The notes under the pieces were generated by a model. It was given only the letters and a program-made list of their open reading frames with translations. It had not been told where the DNA came from and did no database searches. The translations under genes were made by a program, and so were the position numbers. A DNA stretch of 64,000 nucleotides from Prosapia bicincta (Eukaryota > Arthropoda > Insecta > Hemiptera > Cercopidae), in NCBI GenBank assembly GCA_036971475.1, contig JBAIZL010000004.1, positions 64,931,753-64,995,752 of the forward strand. The letters run 5' to 3'. Position 1 is the stretch's first letter, and every line of letters starts with the position of its first letter. This document shows, piece by piece, positions 1-14,300 of this stretch.

Positions 1-2330
1 GATATACAATTCTAATATACAGCATTAAATAAAAGGTTTAAGTTAATTTTTTAAAAAAACGGCCAGATGGTAAAGACGTGCCTATATAGAGTTAAGCGAG
101 GAATAGTAAGACTAAATTTATATCTAGGAGTATTAACTGTAATGAACTTGAGGAATAAACACAATCTTAATACATATTCAGGGTAAACAGCCAACTTAAA
201 TTAAAACATCACGACTCTTCAGTGACAATATTATCAACTATCGACGGAGATAACTCACGATTGGAACTGTTTCTCTGCAACTGTTAGTTCAGCTTTTTCA
301 ACCTTTAAGTCATATAAATAACATTATTTTATATTATTGTATTTGATGATTCAAAATTAATATTCTATTAGCTCTTCATGGACGGAAATATCAATGTAAT
401 ATTTTTTTAAAATTATATATTATAGGTTACTAAGATACAACAATAAATTATGGACATTGATAGATAACATAGAATATTAAACTTGTAAGCCATTTATGAT
501 TTGTTTTATTTTTCTGACTATACACCATTCTATAGTTAGAACATGTTCGTGGTAATCTGTATTTAAGCCCTACTTATGTTAAATAGGTTTCAAAACGTTC
601 ACTAAGCCTGTTACTGTTACTAATTGAACCTTATTAAAACCAATTTTCTCTCGGCCATTTATAATGAAAAAATATATTTACAAATATGTTACGTTACAAA
701 TACTAGGTGACAAGTAAAGATAAAAATAAAGACCTCAGTATTTATATATTAGTGCTAGATGAATACTTTAAAAATAAAACTACCCATCAATTATGTTAAA
801 TATGACTGATATTTAAAATCAGCTTTTATTGCAAATTAATATGTAAATTAGGCGAAAAGAATATAAATAAAATAAATATTTATGATATTCGGGTTTATAT
901 AAATATTTTATAACTAATCTAAATGTTTGAGATAATATTCACTCATGTTATCAATGAATATTAAAAATATATTGGAGAATATTTAAACAAACTCAGTTTC
1001 AGAATATTTTTAAATGAAAAAACTCAGTTTCAGCTCATTCTGCTTCTGTAAATGTATAAATGAAACACATCACAAATTTATCAGCTAATTCTATCCACAG
1101 GTTTTTTTAAAATGTCTCTTCTAATCAAATCAGACCACTGGGTTCCCAGAGGCTACAAGCTCAACTTTAAAGATATAAATGAGGTAGCGAAACAGGTGGA
1201 AATATGTTATTAAATAAAATATTTCTAGATTTGGGACCTACCCCAAATTTCCGTTACAAATATTTTAGTGATATCTGTATTTATATTTCAGTGAAATATA
1301 TATCAGGTTGGGATGATTATATCCAAATTTATATCTGAAAAGGATGAAAAGCTGTATCGCTTTCCGAATGAAGTGACTCCTTAACGTTAATACATAACTA
1401 TAAGTAATCACTGTAGAAGATTTAGTTAATAATCTAAGATCAACAAGATAAAGTAATAGAAGTAATAAAAATTATACTCTTCTTACTTCAGTGAAGAACC
1501 TGAATAGCTTAATTAATAGTTTAATGGATAAGAGGTCCGAGTATACAAGAACAACTTTCCGAAAAAAATAAGTTTTATGTTGTGTAGCTTAAATTCATTT
1601 CATGGTTTTCGACTGATTTTTCTTATAATTTGTTTTGTAAAAAATACATTTCTATATATCTTCTAGTTTTTAAAAGGAAAAAAATGCGGCATAAAAATAT
1701 TACTTTACAGTTTAAAATTATTTACTAGTATATGTAAGATCAATCAGAGCTATCTATACAAGAATATTTCTATGCAACTTTGGGCTGTGTAGAAAAATAT
1801 AAATGTATAATGTTTATTGCAGTATGAATGTGAATATTTGAAATAAAAGTTATATAGAACAGTCAAAAGGCCGCTATTTAGACGTAAACAGTTTGTAATA
1901 AAAATGTTACTGAGATAACTTTTAACATTACATCTGGTAATACATTACCACACCAAATATTTGTATGTTTTTAAAGTAGGAATTGTTGTACTGAATTTCC
2001 TATGTCATGGCACTTGTTGAGTATTTTTTTTCAGTAAAAGGTTTGGAAACAATATTTCTTAATCGCAAGGCAATCAGTTAATTTGACTAGAAAGTTTATA
2101 ACGATTTTGTCATTAACGGTTGCTGAGGAATAGATAAACATAAACCCTTCAACATGAAAGATTCATTTCATAAGCCAAATAAAGCGCCCAATTATCAAAT
2201 GAAAAACGTACCCAAATGAAGCTTTGCCATAAAATAATAGGTCAACCAAATTTAAACCTTTGAGTTTTTTGAATATTAAGTACAATCTTTTATATTTATA
2301 TTCAAAATTACGTTATTACGCTTGGCTTTT
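1..2330. other. AT-rich stretch, nothing recognised
   Basis: Low-GC sequence with no long ORF, microsatellite array or RNA gene that I can recognise. The 3' boundary is where GC content and coding character rise just before the RNase H ORF. Confidence 0.5.
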
Positions 2331-2374
2331 GCAGTAGAATAGAAAAATACAAACTTCTTTCAGACTTTGAAATT

Positions 2375-3280
2375 ATGAATCAATTTTACTATAATTATCG
2401 CAGGGACAAGGCTGTTATCAAATTCTTCGAAAGAGCCTTAAGAACCAACGATGACTTCTGGAAGAAATACAGATGCGCCAACCAAAGGCTTAAAACTCAA
2501 GTCACACCACTGGCAAAAGCCGCAGAAATAAGAAGAAGACATGGATTCGAAGAATCAAAGCGACAACCTTTCAAGAAAACGAAATATATAAAGGAAAGGA
2601 CCGAAATACCATCGTGCACATCAATACCTGGTGTAAGCCTGAGAAAAGCCGACATCCAAATCAGCGAACTCAAAGCACTAACAGAAGCTATGATCAACGA
2701 GAAGTATCCGGCCGACGTATGGCTGCGTGTGTACACAGATGGATCGGCAATGCATGACGCATGCGGAGCCGGATATTTCTCCTCAATTGGGCAAAAATCC
2801 ATAGCAGTGGCGAAAAACGGAACCAACTTCGAAGGAGAAGTGACCGCCATCAGCGAAGCTGCCAGAGAGATTCTTCTGTCGGCCAACACCAAGAAGGTAG
2901 TTTTCCTCTCGGACTCAACATCCGCGATTCAGGCGATCGCCTCTCCAAAGCCACAAGAAGGGAAGGAAATAAACAACTGCCAGAAAACACTCCGCATGTT
3001 GCAGAAAACAACACAGATCACAGTACAATGGGTGCAGGGTCACTGTGACATCAGAGGAAACGAAAGAGCAGATAGTTTGGCCAAGCATGGCTGCTCCATG
3101 GCGCAGCCGATCCTCCCCCTCTCATACCGCAGTGTCTGTCGGAGTATAAAAAGCACTATCAGCGACTCCGTGAAACGGGACAGGAAACAAGCTGCTACAG
3201 GAAAGCAATGGGAAAAGATCCTCCAATCAAGCATACCACTGGATCTTCCGAGAGGCTTAGCCGTGGCTTTGTTTATGTAG
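2375..3280 (+). CDS. RNase H domain of a non-LTR retrotransposon (C-terminal ORF piece)
   Basis: A 301-residue ORF with a type I RNase H fold of the kind at the C-terminus of many non-LTR retrotransposon polyproteins, where it would remove RNA from the RNA/DNA hybrid. Visible motifs: YTDGS with catalytic D122, GTNFEGE with E155, LSDSTSAI with D180, QGHCDIRGNERADSLAK with H223 and D233. The DEDD set is therefore complete. Residues 1-100 look like the linker between RT thumb and RNase H (NQRLKTQ, LRKADI), and LPRGLAVALF near the end is the usual post-RNase H motif. There is no RT upstream: the frame is open only back to about 2273 and then AT-rich, so the element is 5'-truncated. The ATG at 2375 is probably an internal methionine, not a true start. 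GC content is well above the surroundings, which suggests a relatively recent insertion. The stop at 3280 comes from an internal deletion (see the tail entry). Family-level assignment within non-LTR clades is uncertain. Confidence 0.85.
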   Translation: MNQFYYNYRRDKAVIKFFERALRTNDDFWKKYRCANQRLKTQVTPLAKAAEIRRRHGFEESKRQPFKKTKYIKERTEIPSCTSIPGVSLRKADIQISELKALTEAMINEKYPADVWLRVYTDGSAMHDACGAGYFSSIGQKSIAVAKNGTNFEGEVTAISEAAREILLSANTKKVVFLSDSTSAIQAIASPKPQEGKEINNCQKTLRMLQKTTQITVQWVQGHCDIRGNERADSLAKHGCSMAQPILPLSYRSVCRSIKSTISDSVKRDRKQAATGKQWEKILQSSIPLDLPRGLAVALFM

Positions 3281-3348
3281 GACTCGCTACATTGTACTGG
3301 GAGGCACGGCGTCGGATGTCTGAGAGGCCAAGGATGGGCGTTGGCTGA
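3280..3348 (+). pseudogene. C-terminal tail of the same retrotransposon ORF, displaced by a deletion
   Basis: Just past the stop, another frame reads ...LYWEARRRM...RMGVG and ends in TGA at 3346-3348. From memory, tails of the YW-ARRRM type close the ORF in RNase H-bearing elements of this kind, after a zinc-knuckle-like segment of some 80-100 residues. Here that segment is missing and the LPRGLAVALF motif is joined directly to the tail with a frame change, which implies an internal deletion near 3275. The tail match is by pattern, not by alignment. Confidence 0.5.
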
Positions 3349-3370
3349 AGTAAGTAAGATGTAAGTACTA

Positions 3371-3373
<3 letters not shown>

Positions 3374-3469
<96 letters not shown>

Positions 3470-3475
3470 TTATAT
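3374..3475. repeat. (AT)n microsatellite at the 3' end of the retrotransposon
   Basis: About 100 bp of almost pure AT dinucleotide with a few T-rich interruptions. It begins within 30 bp of the retrotransposon stop codon, where non-LTR elements often carry simple-repeat tails. Confidence 0.95.
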
Positions 3476-3476
3476 T

Positions 3477-4571
3477 TTTTTTTTGAGCTACTTAATAAAG
3501 TTTAAGTTTGTAACTGTTATAAAAAAATTTTTAAGTGTAAATTTAGCCTTGTATCCCGGATAAGTTCCTTACTTGATTGGCATCTACCTACTTTTACACT
3601 GATAGATAGTTTCAAAAGTATTTTACACATTAAAGGTTTTTGCCTTACACAAGCAAACATTGCTAGGCTACTTGAATTACTTATATAAAATGGTAGCTTG
3701 TCTAAAGTAAATTGTCTATTGAAATTAAATGGAAGTTTTTGTTATACGCAATACCCCTTATTTTTAACGTGCCTAGGTGTTGTACTTAACTGGTTTGAGT
3801 TGTATATCAAGAGAAACGATGGATTTTTTCCGAGAATAATGTTGTACATGAGTTGTCTGCGTTAAGTACAAAGAACGAAGCTAAACCCTTTCTAGATGAG
3901 TGTCGTGAGTTGTATTACTTCATTAAAACTGGGGATTCTAAAGAAATTAAAGCAATTTAGTTTTTTAAAATCAATCGTATAAAATATGTTAAATAATTTA
4001 TTTTACAACCTAAAATACAATTTCTTGTGGCTCTCAGTTTTATTAACTGAGGTAATTGTTGAGCCCACTATAGGAACCAAATTTGAAAACCTCAATCAAC
4101 CGCAAAGTAGCAAACATTTCACATAGGGTCAGCATGCCACGTTTGCGTTTCGAAGACGGGTTCACGCCGCAGCAGTTGGTCATACACAGACTGCAACAAA
4201 TTGATCCTTGTAATGCAAATTGAATTAGTTATTGCATATTACCTATTTTTAGAGGTAATACTTTTTACTTATAAATAATTACCTTAAATACATATATGTA
4301 TATGTTTAATATAACTAAAAATTTGTTATAAGTATGCACTTGAATACACGTGTTATATATACACGTATATATACCTATATTACATACAAAGCCATTATAT
4401 AGTATGTCCTTAAAGGGTTTATACAATCTGTCACCATGCCATTTTGTCAAAACAAAAAATACAGCAAGGCTGTTTAGTAAGGGGGTGGTTTAACAAGACT
4501 CATTTTCTCTAAGTAGTTTTCAGTAGTAAGAATAAAATTAAGACAAAATTTAACAAAACATATAAAAATCT
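3477..4571. other. AT-rich stretch, nothing recognised
   Basis: No coding region or array. A small GC-richer patch around 4080-4200 has no ORF that I can assign. Confidence 0.4.
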
Positions 4572-4870
4572 AACCAAACTACTAACACCATTCGCAGGTA
4601 TTGCGAGTTAAATCAAGTTTGAAGAAAACCCGTAATTATTTTCCAACATACCTTCTTTTATTTTCAGCCTCTGACCCACCCTCCTACTCACGATAATAAT
4701 TGAATCTCTCGTCTTGTCGGAGCCAGTTGTTGATATATAATTTGATACTGACAGCTCTCTCCAAGCTTCCGTTAACAAGATTATATGACCAACGTAATAG
4801 CTTCACTCGTAATAATGTGAAAAAAGCCCGTAAGTTGTCAAATATATTTATTACTTGCGGTTTTGGTATT
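4572..4870 (+). repeat. Dispersed repeat, copy 1
   Basis: About 300 bp recognisably similar to 5878-6172 in the same orientation. Shared blocks in order: CTAACACCA..CAGGTATTG, TTTCCAACA, CTCCTACTCACGAT, ATTGAATCTCTC, GGAGCCA, GTTGATATA, ACAGCTCTCT, TAACAAGATTATA and a final TTTATTACTTGCGGTTTTGG-like end. It has no ORF and is probably a non-autonomous element of unknown class. Confidence 0.7.
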
Positions 4871-5877
4871 TAATAAAAACCGAAAATTTTGGTTTGTTTA
4901 ATGAAACATTTGATGTGACGTGATCTAAGAAGTGCAAGAAGACGGGTTTTTACGCAAGAAATACTAATGGAGATTGTAACGGGTAGTGCCAACTATATAA
5001 AGTCATTAGAGGCTAGAGTAACTTGGAACTACGCATCTATTTTCTAATAACTGCGGTTTAATTGTATCCGATATTCAATAATATTTAAAATCCTTTCCAG
5101 CCCCTTGTAGCCTAGCTAGACATATTGACCGAATAGATGATAGAGTTAAAACATTTGTAATATTTAGAAATGAGTTATTTACATATATTTTACTTTTTTA
5201 CGTATTGTCTGATATTAGCTTTTAATGTATTATCTACCTAAATATTTGGTTCACGTTTTCTCAAAATGTTTTCCTCAAATTAGCGGTAACTACGGTAAAT
5301 TGAGCTATGTCTTCATACTTGTGATTTGTTTTTAAAAGGATTTTTGTAGGTGAAAACTATTATTTAGTTAAAATTATAAAAGAGGAACAGAAGAATCTAT
5401 TCGTTACAGGAGAGAAATAAGAGTTTTGTTTTTCACGAGAATTTTACTTTATCTTAGCTACTTCTGGTGATGTTTATCTGGTAAACAAAATGTGTAATTC
5501 TTGCTTAATAAATTAATACTACCAAAAATATATATCTACTAATAAACTACTACGTAAATATTCAACCTAATATTAATTAACTATTTATCATAATACAGAA
5601 ACCCATATTTTTATAAAATATTCAAACAATATCATATAACTGACAACCGCAATTTCGGAAACTGTTTGTAGTTCACCTGTAAATATCTTCAACACAGTCA
5701 AACACTAACATAGAGAAATATTTAGTTTCTGATTAGGATTACTTTTAAAATATATTATGACAATACTAAATAATTATTTACAAAATATTTTAATCGTTTT
5801 ACCAAATCAATTATAAAATAGATGCAAGTAATTATAATTGATCAAACGTTGTTGCAGATAGGCTAATAAAAGAAAGA
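4871..5877. other. Spacer between dispersed-repeat copies 1 and 2, nothing recognised
   Basis: AT-rich, with no ORF or array of note. Confidence 0.4.
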
Positions 5878-6172
5878 TCTAACACCAACGTCAGGTATTG
5901 TGACTAGAAAAAGCTCGATGAGAAGCCGCAATTAATTTCCAACAGCTTTCCTTTCTCCTTCATTTCATCGATTTACACTCCTACTCACGATTTTAATTGA
6001 ATCTCTCTCATCCCGTTGGAGCCAACTGTTGATATACAATTCGGAATGGACAGCTCTCTGATAGCTTAACAAGATTATACTCACAACTAATAGGTTGACA
6101 CTGGAAAGTAATTTGAAAACGAAGGTAACTTGACACGAAGTTTTAAAACGATATTTATTGCTTGCAGTTTTG
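5878..6172 (+). repeat. Dispersed repeat, copy 2
   Basis: Direct-orientation partner of 4572-4870, with the same ordered blocks and many substitutions and small indels. The two copies are about 1.3 kb apart. They could be independent insertions or an old tandem duplication. Confidence 0.7.
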
Positions 6173-8083
6173 GCTTAATCAACAGCGAGTATATCGGGTG
6201 TATACCGTGAGAAGGGGTGTGCTTGAACGCGTTTATTTGTTTGGTTGTGGCTTGTAAAAACCTGTGGATGCCTTTGCATTTGTGTCGGGTGTTTTTGTTA
6301 TTGTATCTGTTCATAAAGAACCATTATGAAATACCAAACAATAAATAAGTGCATAATTATAAACTATGAGCCAAAGAAACGTGGCAGAGAGAAATTATTT
6401 TAAAACAGATGTAAGACAGGCCTTAATTGAAAACATGTCAATCATGTGCATTCATTATGGTCAATTCCAACTTTATAGACGTAAGGAAAGGAGAGAATAC
6501 TTTGAAGAAAATATCTTTGGACCTAAAATAACGATAGTCCATCAGATTGTCTCACAATACAGTAACATTAATCACAGTTATACTTGTAGTGATTATTTAT
6601 CTTCTTTATGACCAATGATTTTATTAAATATTTATGTTTATTATTCTTCATTTATTAGAATAAAAAGATTTTGTTAATTGTATTTTTGCAAGGTTTGTAA
6701 TATTCAGTATATACTTTTGGTGAACATTAAAAATATAAATGGCATTTATTAGGCTTTGTTTAAAAAACATCATCTGGTTTTAAAAATAAATTTAGGTATA
6801 ATGATAGTTTTACTATTTTTATTCTTTTAAGAATTGCATTTTGTAAAATGGTATGTACAACAGGTCTTGAATAAAACACTGTCAGAAGAAAACTCAATTA
6901 CAAAACCGAAAGACGGGAAATACCTATAATAATTAAAAATAGTTGTTTTTAGGGCCCCACTACCCTTATCAATATCATTAAAATAGAAATATATTCACAA
7001 GTATCATATTGCGTTAAAAAAGACCGCCTGTAACAACGTATAAGACCTAAACACTTCCTAAACACAGTAAATAATAGGTAAAAATAGTATCGCCAGCTAT
7101 TGTTAGGAAGGGATTGTTCACCAGATTTAAATTTTTTTATGAAATAATATTTTTCAATTAGGCCTTCCAGTCTTCTCTTTTGCCATAATGAATACTTTGT
7201 TACTCAATGGATATAGTGTATTTTCATAAAAAGAATGTGAAGAGAGGTAAGGTTTAGAAAGAACCTAAATAGGTATTTGAAATATAGTTTAGTTAGCAAG
7301 ATACAATTCTGTTGTAGTACAACAATATTTATACTCATTTGTAAATTAAAGGCTCTATTGTAATTCTATCTTATGAAATAAAAATACTCATGTAAAACAA
7401 TGGTTGAATTGTTAGGTATGACAAAACAAAATCAATTTTACAAATTCAACAAATACAAACAAATGTTACCAACTTGAAGAAGCAAACGAAAAGAAGACAA
7501 AATATCACTCTACATTAGAGAATATCATATTTTATATCCTTCATAATAATTTAATTTGTCAATTAAGAGTAAATTAATATCTGTAATGTCTTTAATATTG
7601 CTGAAATCTATCGATTTAGTACTTTGATTCATATAGAGCCTCTAGTTACTTAAATCAGATATTAAGATATGTTCTCGTTTGTTTACTATTAGATTATTAG
7701 AGATCACAAAGACATGATTTCATATTTAGTGCTACAGAGTAAGTAAAACCAAGAAGATAATCACTTACATTGGCCATGTAATATGTTAGATACAAACATC
7801 AGATATAGCTGTTATTAATACATCACTTACTTCCATACAAACCTGCTTTTTAGATGGGTAAGTATCTGACATTTTAGAACTAAAGGAGATGTTTTGATCT
7901 CTATTTCTGCCATCAGTGTAAGCTTTGATTCCAACAAATTCACCATGTAATTCAAACGAGGAAATGAAAGTAATTAAACTTGAAAAGATTATTTGTTTTA
8001 AAATAGAGTATACTTTAAAATGGTCTTCATGGATATATAAACATATAGTTTTAGAAGCATATCAAATATATAAATATGAATAA

Positions 8084-8087
<4 letters not shown>
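6173..8087. other. AT-rich stretch, no recognisable gene
   Basis: Contains an 81-codon open frame at 6366-6611 (+) beginning MSQRNVAERN and ending at TGA. I recognise no domain, and chance is a sufficient explanation for one ORF of this size in 64 kb. Confidence 0.35.
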
Positions 8088-8139
<52 letters not shown>

Positions 8140-8166
8140 TGTGTGTATTTTTTATTTATCAATAAA

Positions 8167-8226
<60 letters not shown>

Positions 8227-8398
8227 CTATTTAAAAATTCGTTTTTATTCTTACAAACCCGTTATAGAGTAAATCTTCTAGAAGAGCATATAATTGGTAA
8301 AAATATTCATATGAAAATATATATAGGAGTTATCTGAAGTTTGTTTTGGTTTAACCAAGGGACACCAAAAAGACAACATTCCTTCCCCAAATATATAA

Positions 8399-8467
<69 letters not shown>
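8088..8467. repeat. Cluster of three (AT)n arrays
   Basis: Arrays at about 8088-8133, 8172-8221 and 8398-8467, separated by short unique DNA. The first runs into a short TGTG patch. Each is self-complementary and likely to be length-polymorphic. Confidence 0.95.
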
Positions 8468-10190
<1,723 letters not shown>

Positions 10191-11265
10191 TTGAGGGTTT
10201 CTTCTATGTTTTGTAAATATATTAATTCTATAGATTTTCTGTATGTTTATTGAAATGAATACAGTATAGTAATTTAAGAAAAAAACTATTTATTAGTATG
10301 ATCAAAGTGAAGATACAAAATACTATGTTGATACCTTTTATGACAATCATGTTTTGTTAAATTTATTTCTATACGTTTCTAACTAACGTATATCATTAAT
10401 ATTATTGTCCCTATAAATAAATATTTCTAATAGTAATTATGTTTTACAATGTATGGTTTAGTGTCGATGTTTATTACCAAGTTAAACCACCATTTTAAAA
10501 TAAAATAAGTTTAACAGCGTATGCTGAATGAATATCTTGAGACTAAAATTTACTTCCAGTAAACTCCAACTTGTCTTACAGCGCCCTCCCGTGTACGCAC
10601 ACCGAACAACGTTCAAATTAATTATTGCCATAGGATAATATAGTAAATCTTTAAGCTGAAATGTATGTTTGAATAAAAAAATTTACTTTGTGTTATGTGG
10701 GGAAACGTGTTTTGATACGGTACTTTGTGCCGCTATAATTTTAATACAGGTGAATACAATACGCTATATTATAAAAGCCGTTTTCTTCTAAAGCTGTTTT
10801 ACCAAAATACGTGTGTTTTAAAGATCCTTGATAGACTTTATATCAGGAAAATTATTGAATAGAAACTACTGCAGTATGTTTCATTTATACTCATTCGACG
10901 GTCGTGTCACCTTTGAGCAATTTACATCTTTATATTGGTGTTACACGGGTTTTAGATTAATTACGAGTATGTCTTCTTCTTATAGCCGTTTTATAATTTT
11001 AAGGCAATACATTCTATCAAGAAGTCCATACTATACATTAAACGTAAAAACCATTTTATGCCAATAGGCTTGTTTTCAATCACCAAAGCATGTGTAAATA
11101 TACAATTATGATATACCAGAAAATATACTATAGATTATACCATATGATATGATCTTACCATAAAAATACCATATCGAATCTGTTTCTGCATGGGAAATTG
11201 TTAAATATATAGACTTCTAAACACTTAGTATAAGGGGGGCGTAATAAGATGAGTCATGTGTATAT
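10191..11265. other. AT-rich stretch, nothing recognised
   Basis: No supported gene. A 79-codon open frame at 10828-11067 (+) has no recognisable domain. Confidence 0.35.
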
Positions 11266-11266
11266 G

Positions 11267-11356
<90 letters not shown>
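11266..11356. repeat. (AT)n microsatellite
   Basis: About 90 bp of nearly pure AT dinucleotide preceded by a short GTATATGTA lead-in. Confidence 0.97.
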
Positions 11357-11357
<1 letters not shown>

Positions 11358-14300
11358 TCCTTTAGCTATACTTTATTGAAAACACTCATCTAATTGTAGA
11401 CGTGAAAAGTGAATTTAGATAGATATAATTTGTGTTACTAAAAATTAATTATACCAGGTTTTGAACATATCCGAAACTTATAATGGAAATCTTAGGGGAC
11501 AGGGTGTGCAAATGACGTAATGTAATGCCTATCCAACTATAAGACTATATTGCCTCACATGTCACCGCCAGAAATGTCAATCACTAAGTTAATAAACGAA
11601 AAAAGTTTTACTTCTAACAACATACATGAAAAGACGGATTTATACTATTACATTTAAATTTAAAAAATACTGATGCTGTAAAATCAAACAAATCAAATAA
11701 AAAGGCTTTTAATTTAAAAACTAAAGGTTTGTTTAAAAAATAATAATAATGGTAATAATAATAAAAAAAAGCCTAGACCATCGCAATGTTATAGTAACAT
11801 CGGTTTAGATGTACCAATATAAGCCATAGTAGGTAACAGTTAGAAGGATTGTATCCACTATTATCGAGGTCAGTATTCAACTATAACACCCTCTAGTAAA
11901 ATCAGACCACGTTTATTTCATATCTTTATTATAAACTGTACCATAGAATTCTACGTTTTTCTTATGTGAAAAATATTTCAGCAATTTATATTCTTGCTCA
12001 TCATTGACGTCTAAAATGAAACATTCACCACATTATTAGATAGTATATTAAATTATAAATGCTTTTATTATCTACGATTTGAATGTGTTTATGGTTTATT
12101 TTAATAGCCTAAGATGGTATAAGTTTTAGGAAATGGTAAAAAGTTTAACTAAGGAATTAGTAAAAACACGAGCTAGCTTGGATTACATTTAACTCTCATT
12201 CAATAATTATCTGAATTTAGCGTAATTTTATTTATGTGTTTGTTACTTGAATTAACATTTTTTGTTAATCAAAACATATGTCATCAACATGTTTTATAAT
12301 TATTTCAAAATACACAACTTGTTCTCGGTAATTCGTTTCAAATACCCTTTTTAATATTTCACTATTGAACACACTCAGAGGAATTTCATGTTAGAATAAT
12401 TTCAAACATTCCCTTTTATTCAATTAATTATGGACGTTTAATAGGTTACCTGAGATCTATGTCTTTTCAATTAAAATATGTTATGGTTTCAAGCAATTAT
12501 CATGACCGGTTCCATTGCTTGCCCAGCATGTCATATTAATACACCTTCTGCTATACACCTTTATTCGAAGCAAGAACTGTATAAACTACAATTCAATTTA
12601 TAACTCAGCAATTTATTATAGCTCAGTGCTTGACATCTGTTGCATTGTACATCTGTGGCTATCTACAGAAATTTAGATAAGTAAAACTAGATATTCACTA
12701 AGCCTTTGATTTTTAACAGAATAAGACCTAAATCAACCATTTAAATCTAAATCTATTTCATAAAATATGACTTCTTCCTTCACAAATTAAATAGCATTTT
12801 GAATTATCACATTAGGAGTCAAGTTTTGTTTTGTAATCGAAGCCTATTTGCTTGAACATATTAATCGTCTTAAGAGAGATACAAGATCGTAGATACACTT
12901 ATACTACCCAAATTGAGTTTAAATGTATCTTGATTTCTGACCTTGGCTATCTTGTACAGCAAGAACCAACCATGGATTACCACATCACTTGATATTTTCA
13001 ATCTTTCTGATCTGTAAAAATGCCACTCTCCTCTCGCCATATGAATACGTTTCAACAGAGGGAGTTAAATCGACTGCAAAACTAAGTCTTACCTTAATTT
13101 AGTTAGCCAAAGTGACTTAATATAATAAATTTCAGATATTTTACTGCTTATGATTAATATGACTACATAAGACCGTATTTTGAACTTGTTACTGTTAGTG
13201 CATGACATGCTGTATTTTTATATATCAAATGTTCTACTAAATACAAATTAATTTGCCAAAATCTAGGTGTGAGATAGTAAATAACTAATAAAAGTACACA
13301 CGAGGTGCTAATTATCTTTGACATGTTGTTGAATTTTTCCATTTAACTGTAGCCTACTTTAATAAATTGCATCTATGGTTACGTTGGATGTGATACTTTA
13401 ATATTTAATTTGATATGATGTTCAACTTCTTTCAAAATTGAATTTCGATTTTAATTATTATGTAGACTCATTTGTGTATCAAATGTTTGAAATTCCCATT
13501 TTTTCAGAACCATCTGAAGTTTCTGATTATTATCATAAATTATATCCACGTCGTATTAAAAAAGATCTCTTGTGAAATAATTCTCTAGCTCACGAAATAG
13601 TCAATAATTTAATAGAATTGTAGGCACTATATATATACCCTGATATCAAATATTTTAATTTAATAAATACAATAGGTGATTACTGCATAACTACGTAAAT
13701 ACTTTTAAACTTAATTTCTGACGTTTCACTTACGTAGATTTTAGAACAATCGTTTCATTTACGAAGCTAGGACCCTACTCTCTTTTGTATTTCTAAATTA
13801 TTGTCTTAGTTATGCAATAAATACTTGTAGTTAATTCAGTGAATTCAAAATGATTGTCACAAGCAATTTCAATAACTAGATATATGGGAAGATTGTTTGT
13901 ATTAGGGAATAATGTTGAATCTTGAAATAGATCGGATATTTTATTATACTGTAAAAACGGAGTAGGCCCAACTACATTTTTGCTGTAAATCCTATGCGTC
14001 ATAAATCTTGGGAACGTTTTCCTGACTCCGAGCTTTAGCTTGGGTAAGTTGAGTGATGCGAAGAAAATGTGATCAATATGCCACACACAAGATGAATTTG
14101 TAAACTTGCTTTGTGGAATTGAAAGTTTGTAAACAAGGCTTTCTTGTCCTGCAGTCTGGAAAATTTTAACTTCTGTTTCCAGGTTAAATATATTATCAAG
14201 AATATTACTTTTAGATAATTATTATTGTATGTATTGGAAAGGTTAGTATGTTTTTTTGTTAGTATCTTATTTTGTAAAGAAACTTTTATTCTTTTCCTTT

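Noticed and set aside
2497..3234. Minus- and other-frame ORFs across the RNase H gene
   Set aside because: Shadows of the plus-strand RNase H frame, which alone has catalytic motifs.
13793..14086. 97-codon minus-strand ORF as a gene
   Set aside because: No recognisable domain and no splice or codon-use support. I considered a jockey-type RT remnant but could not find RT motifs.
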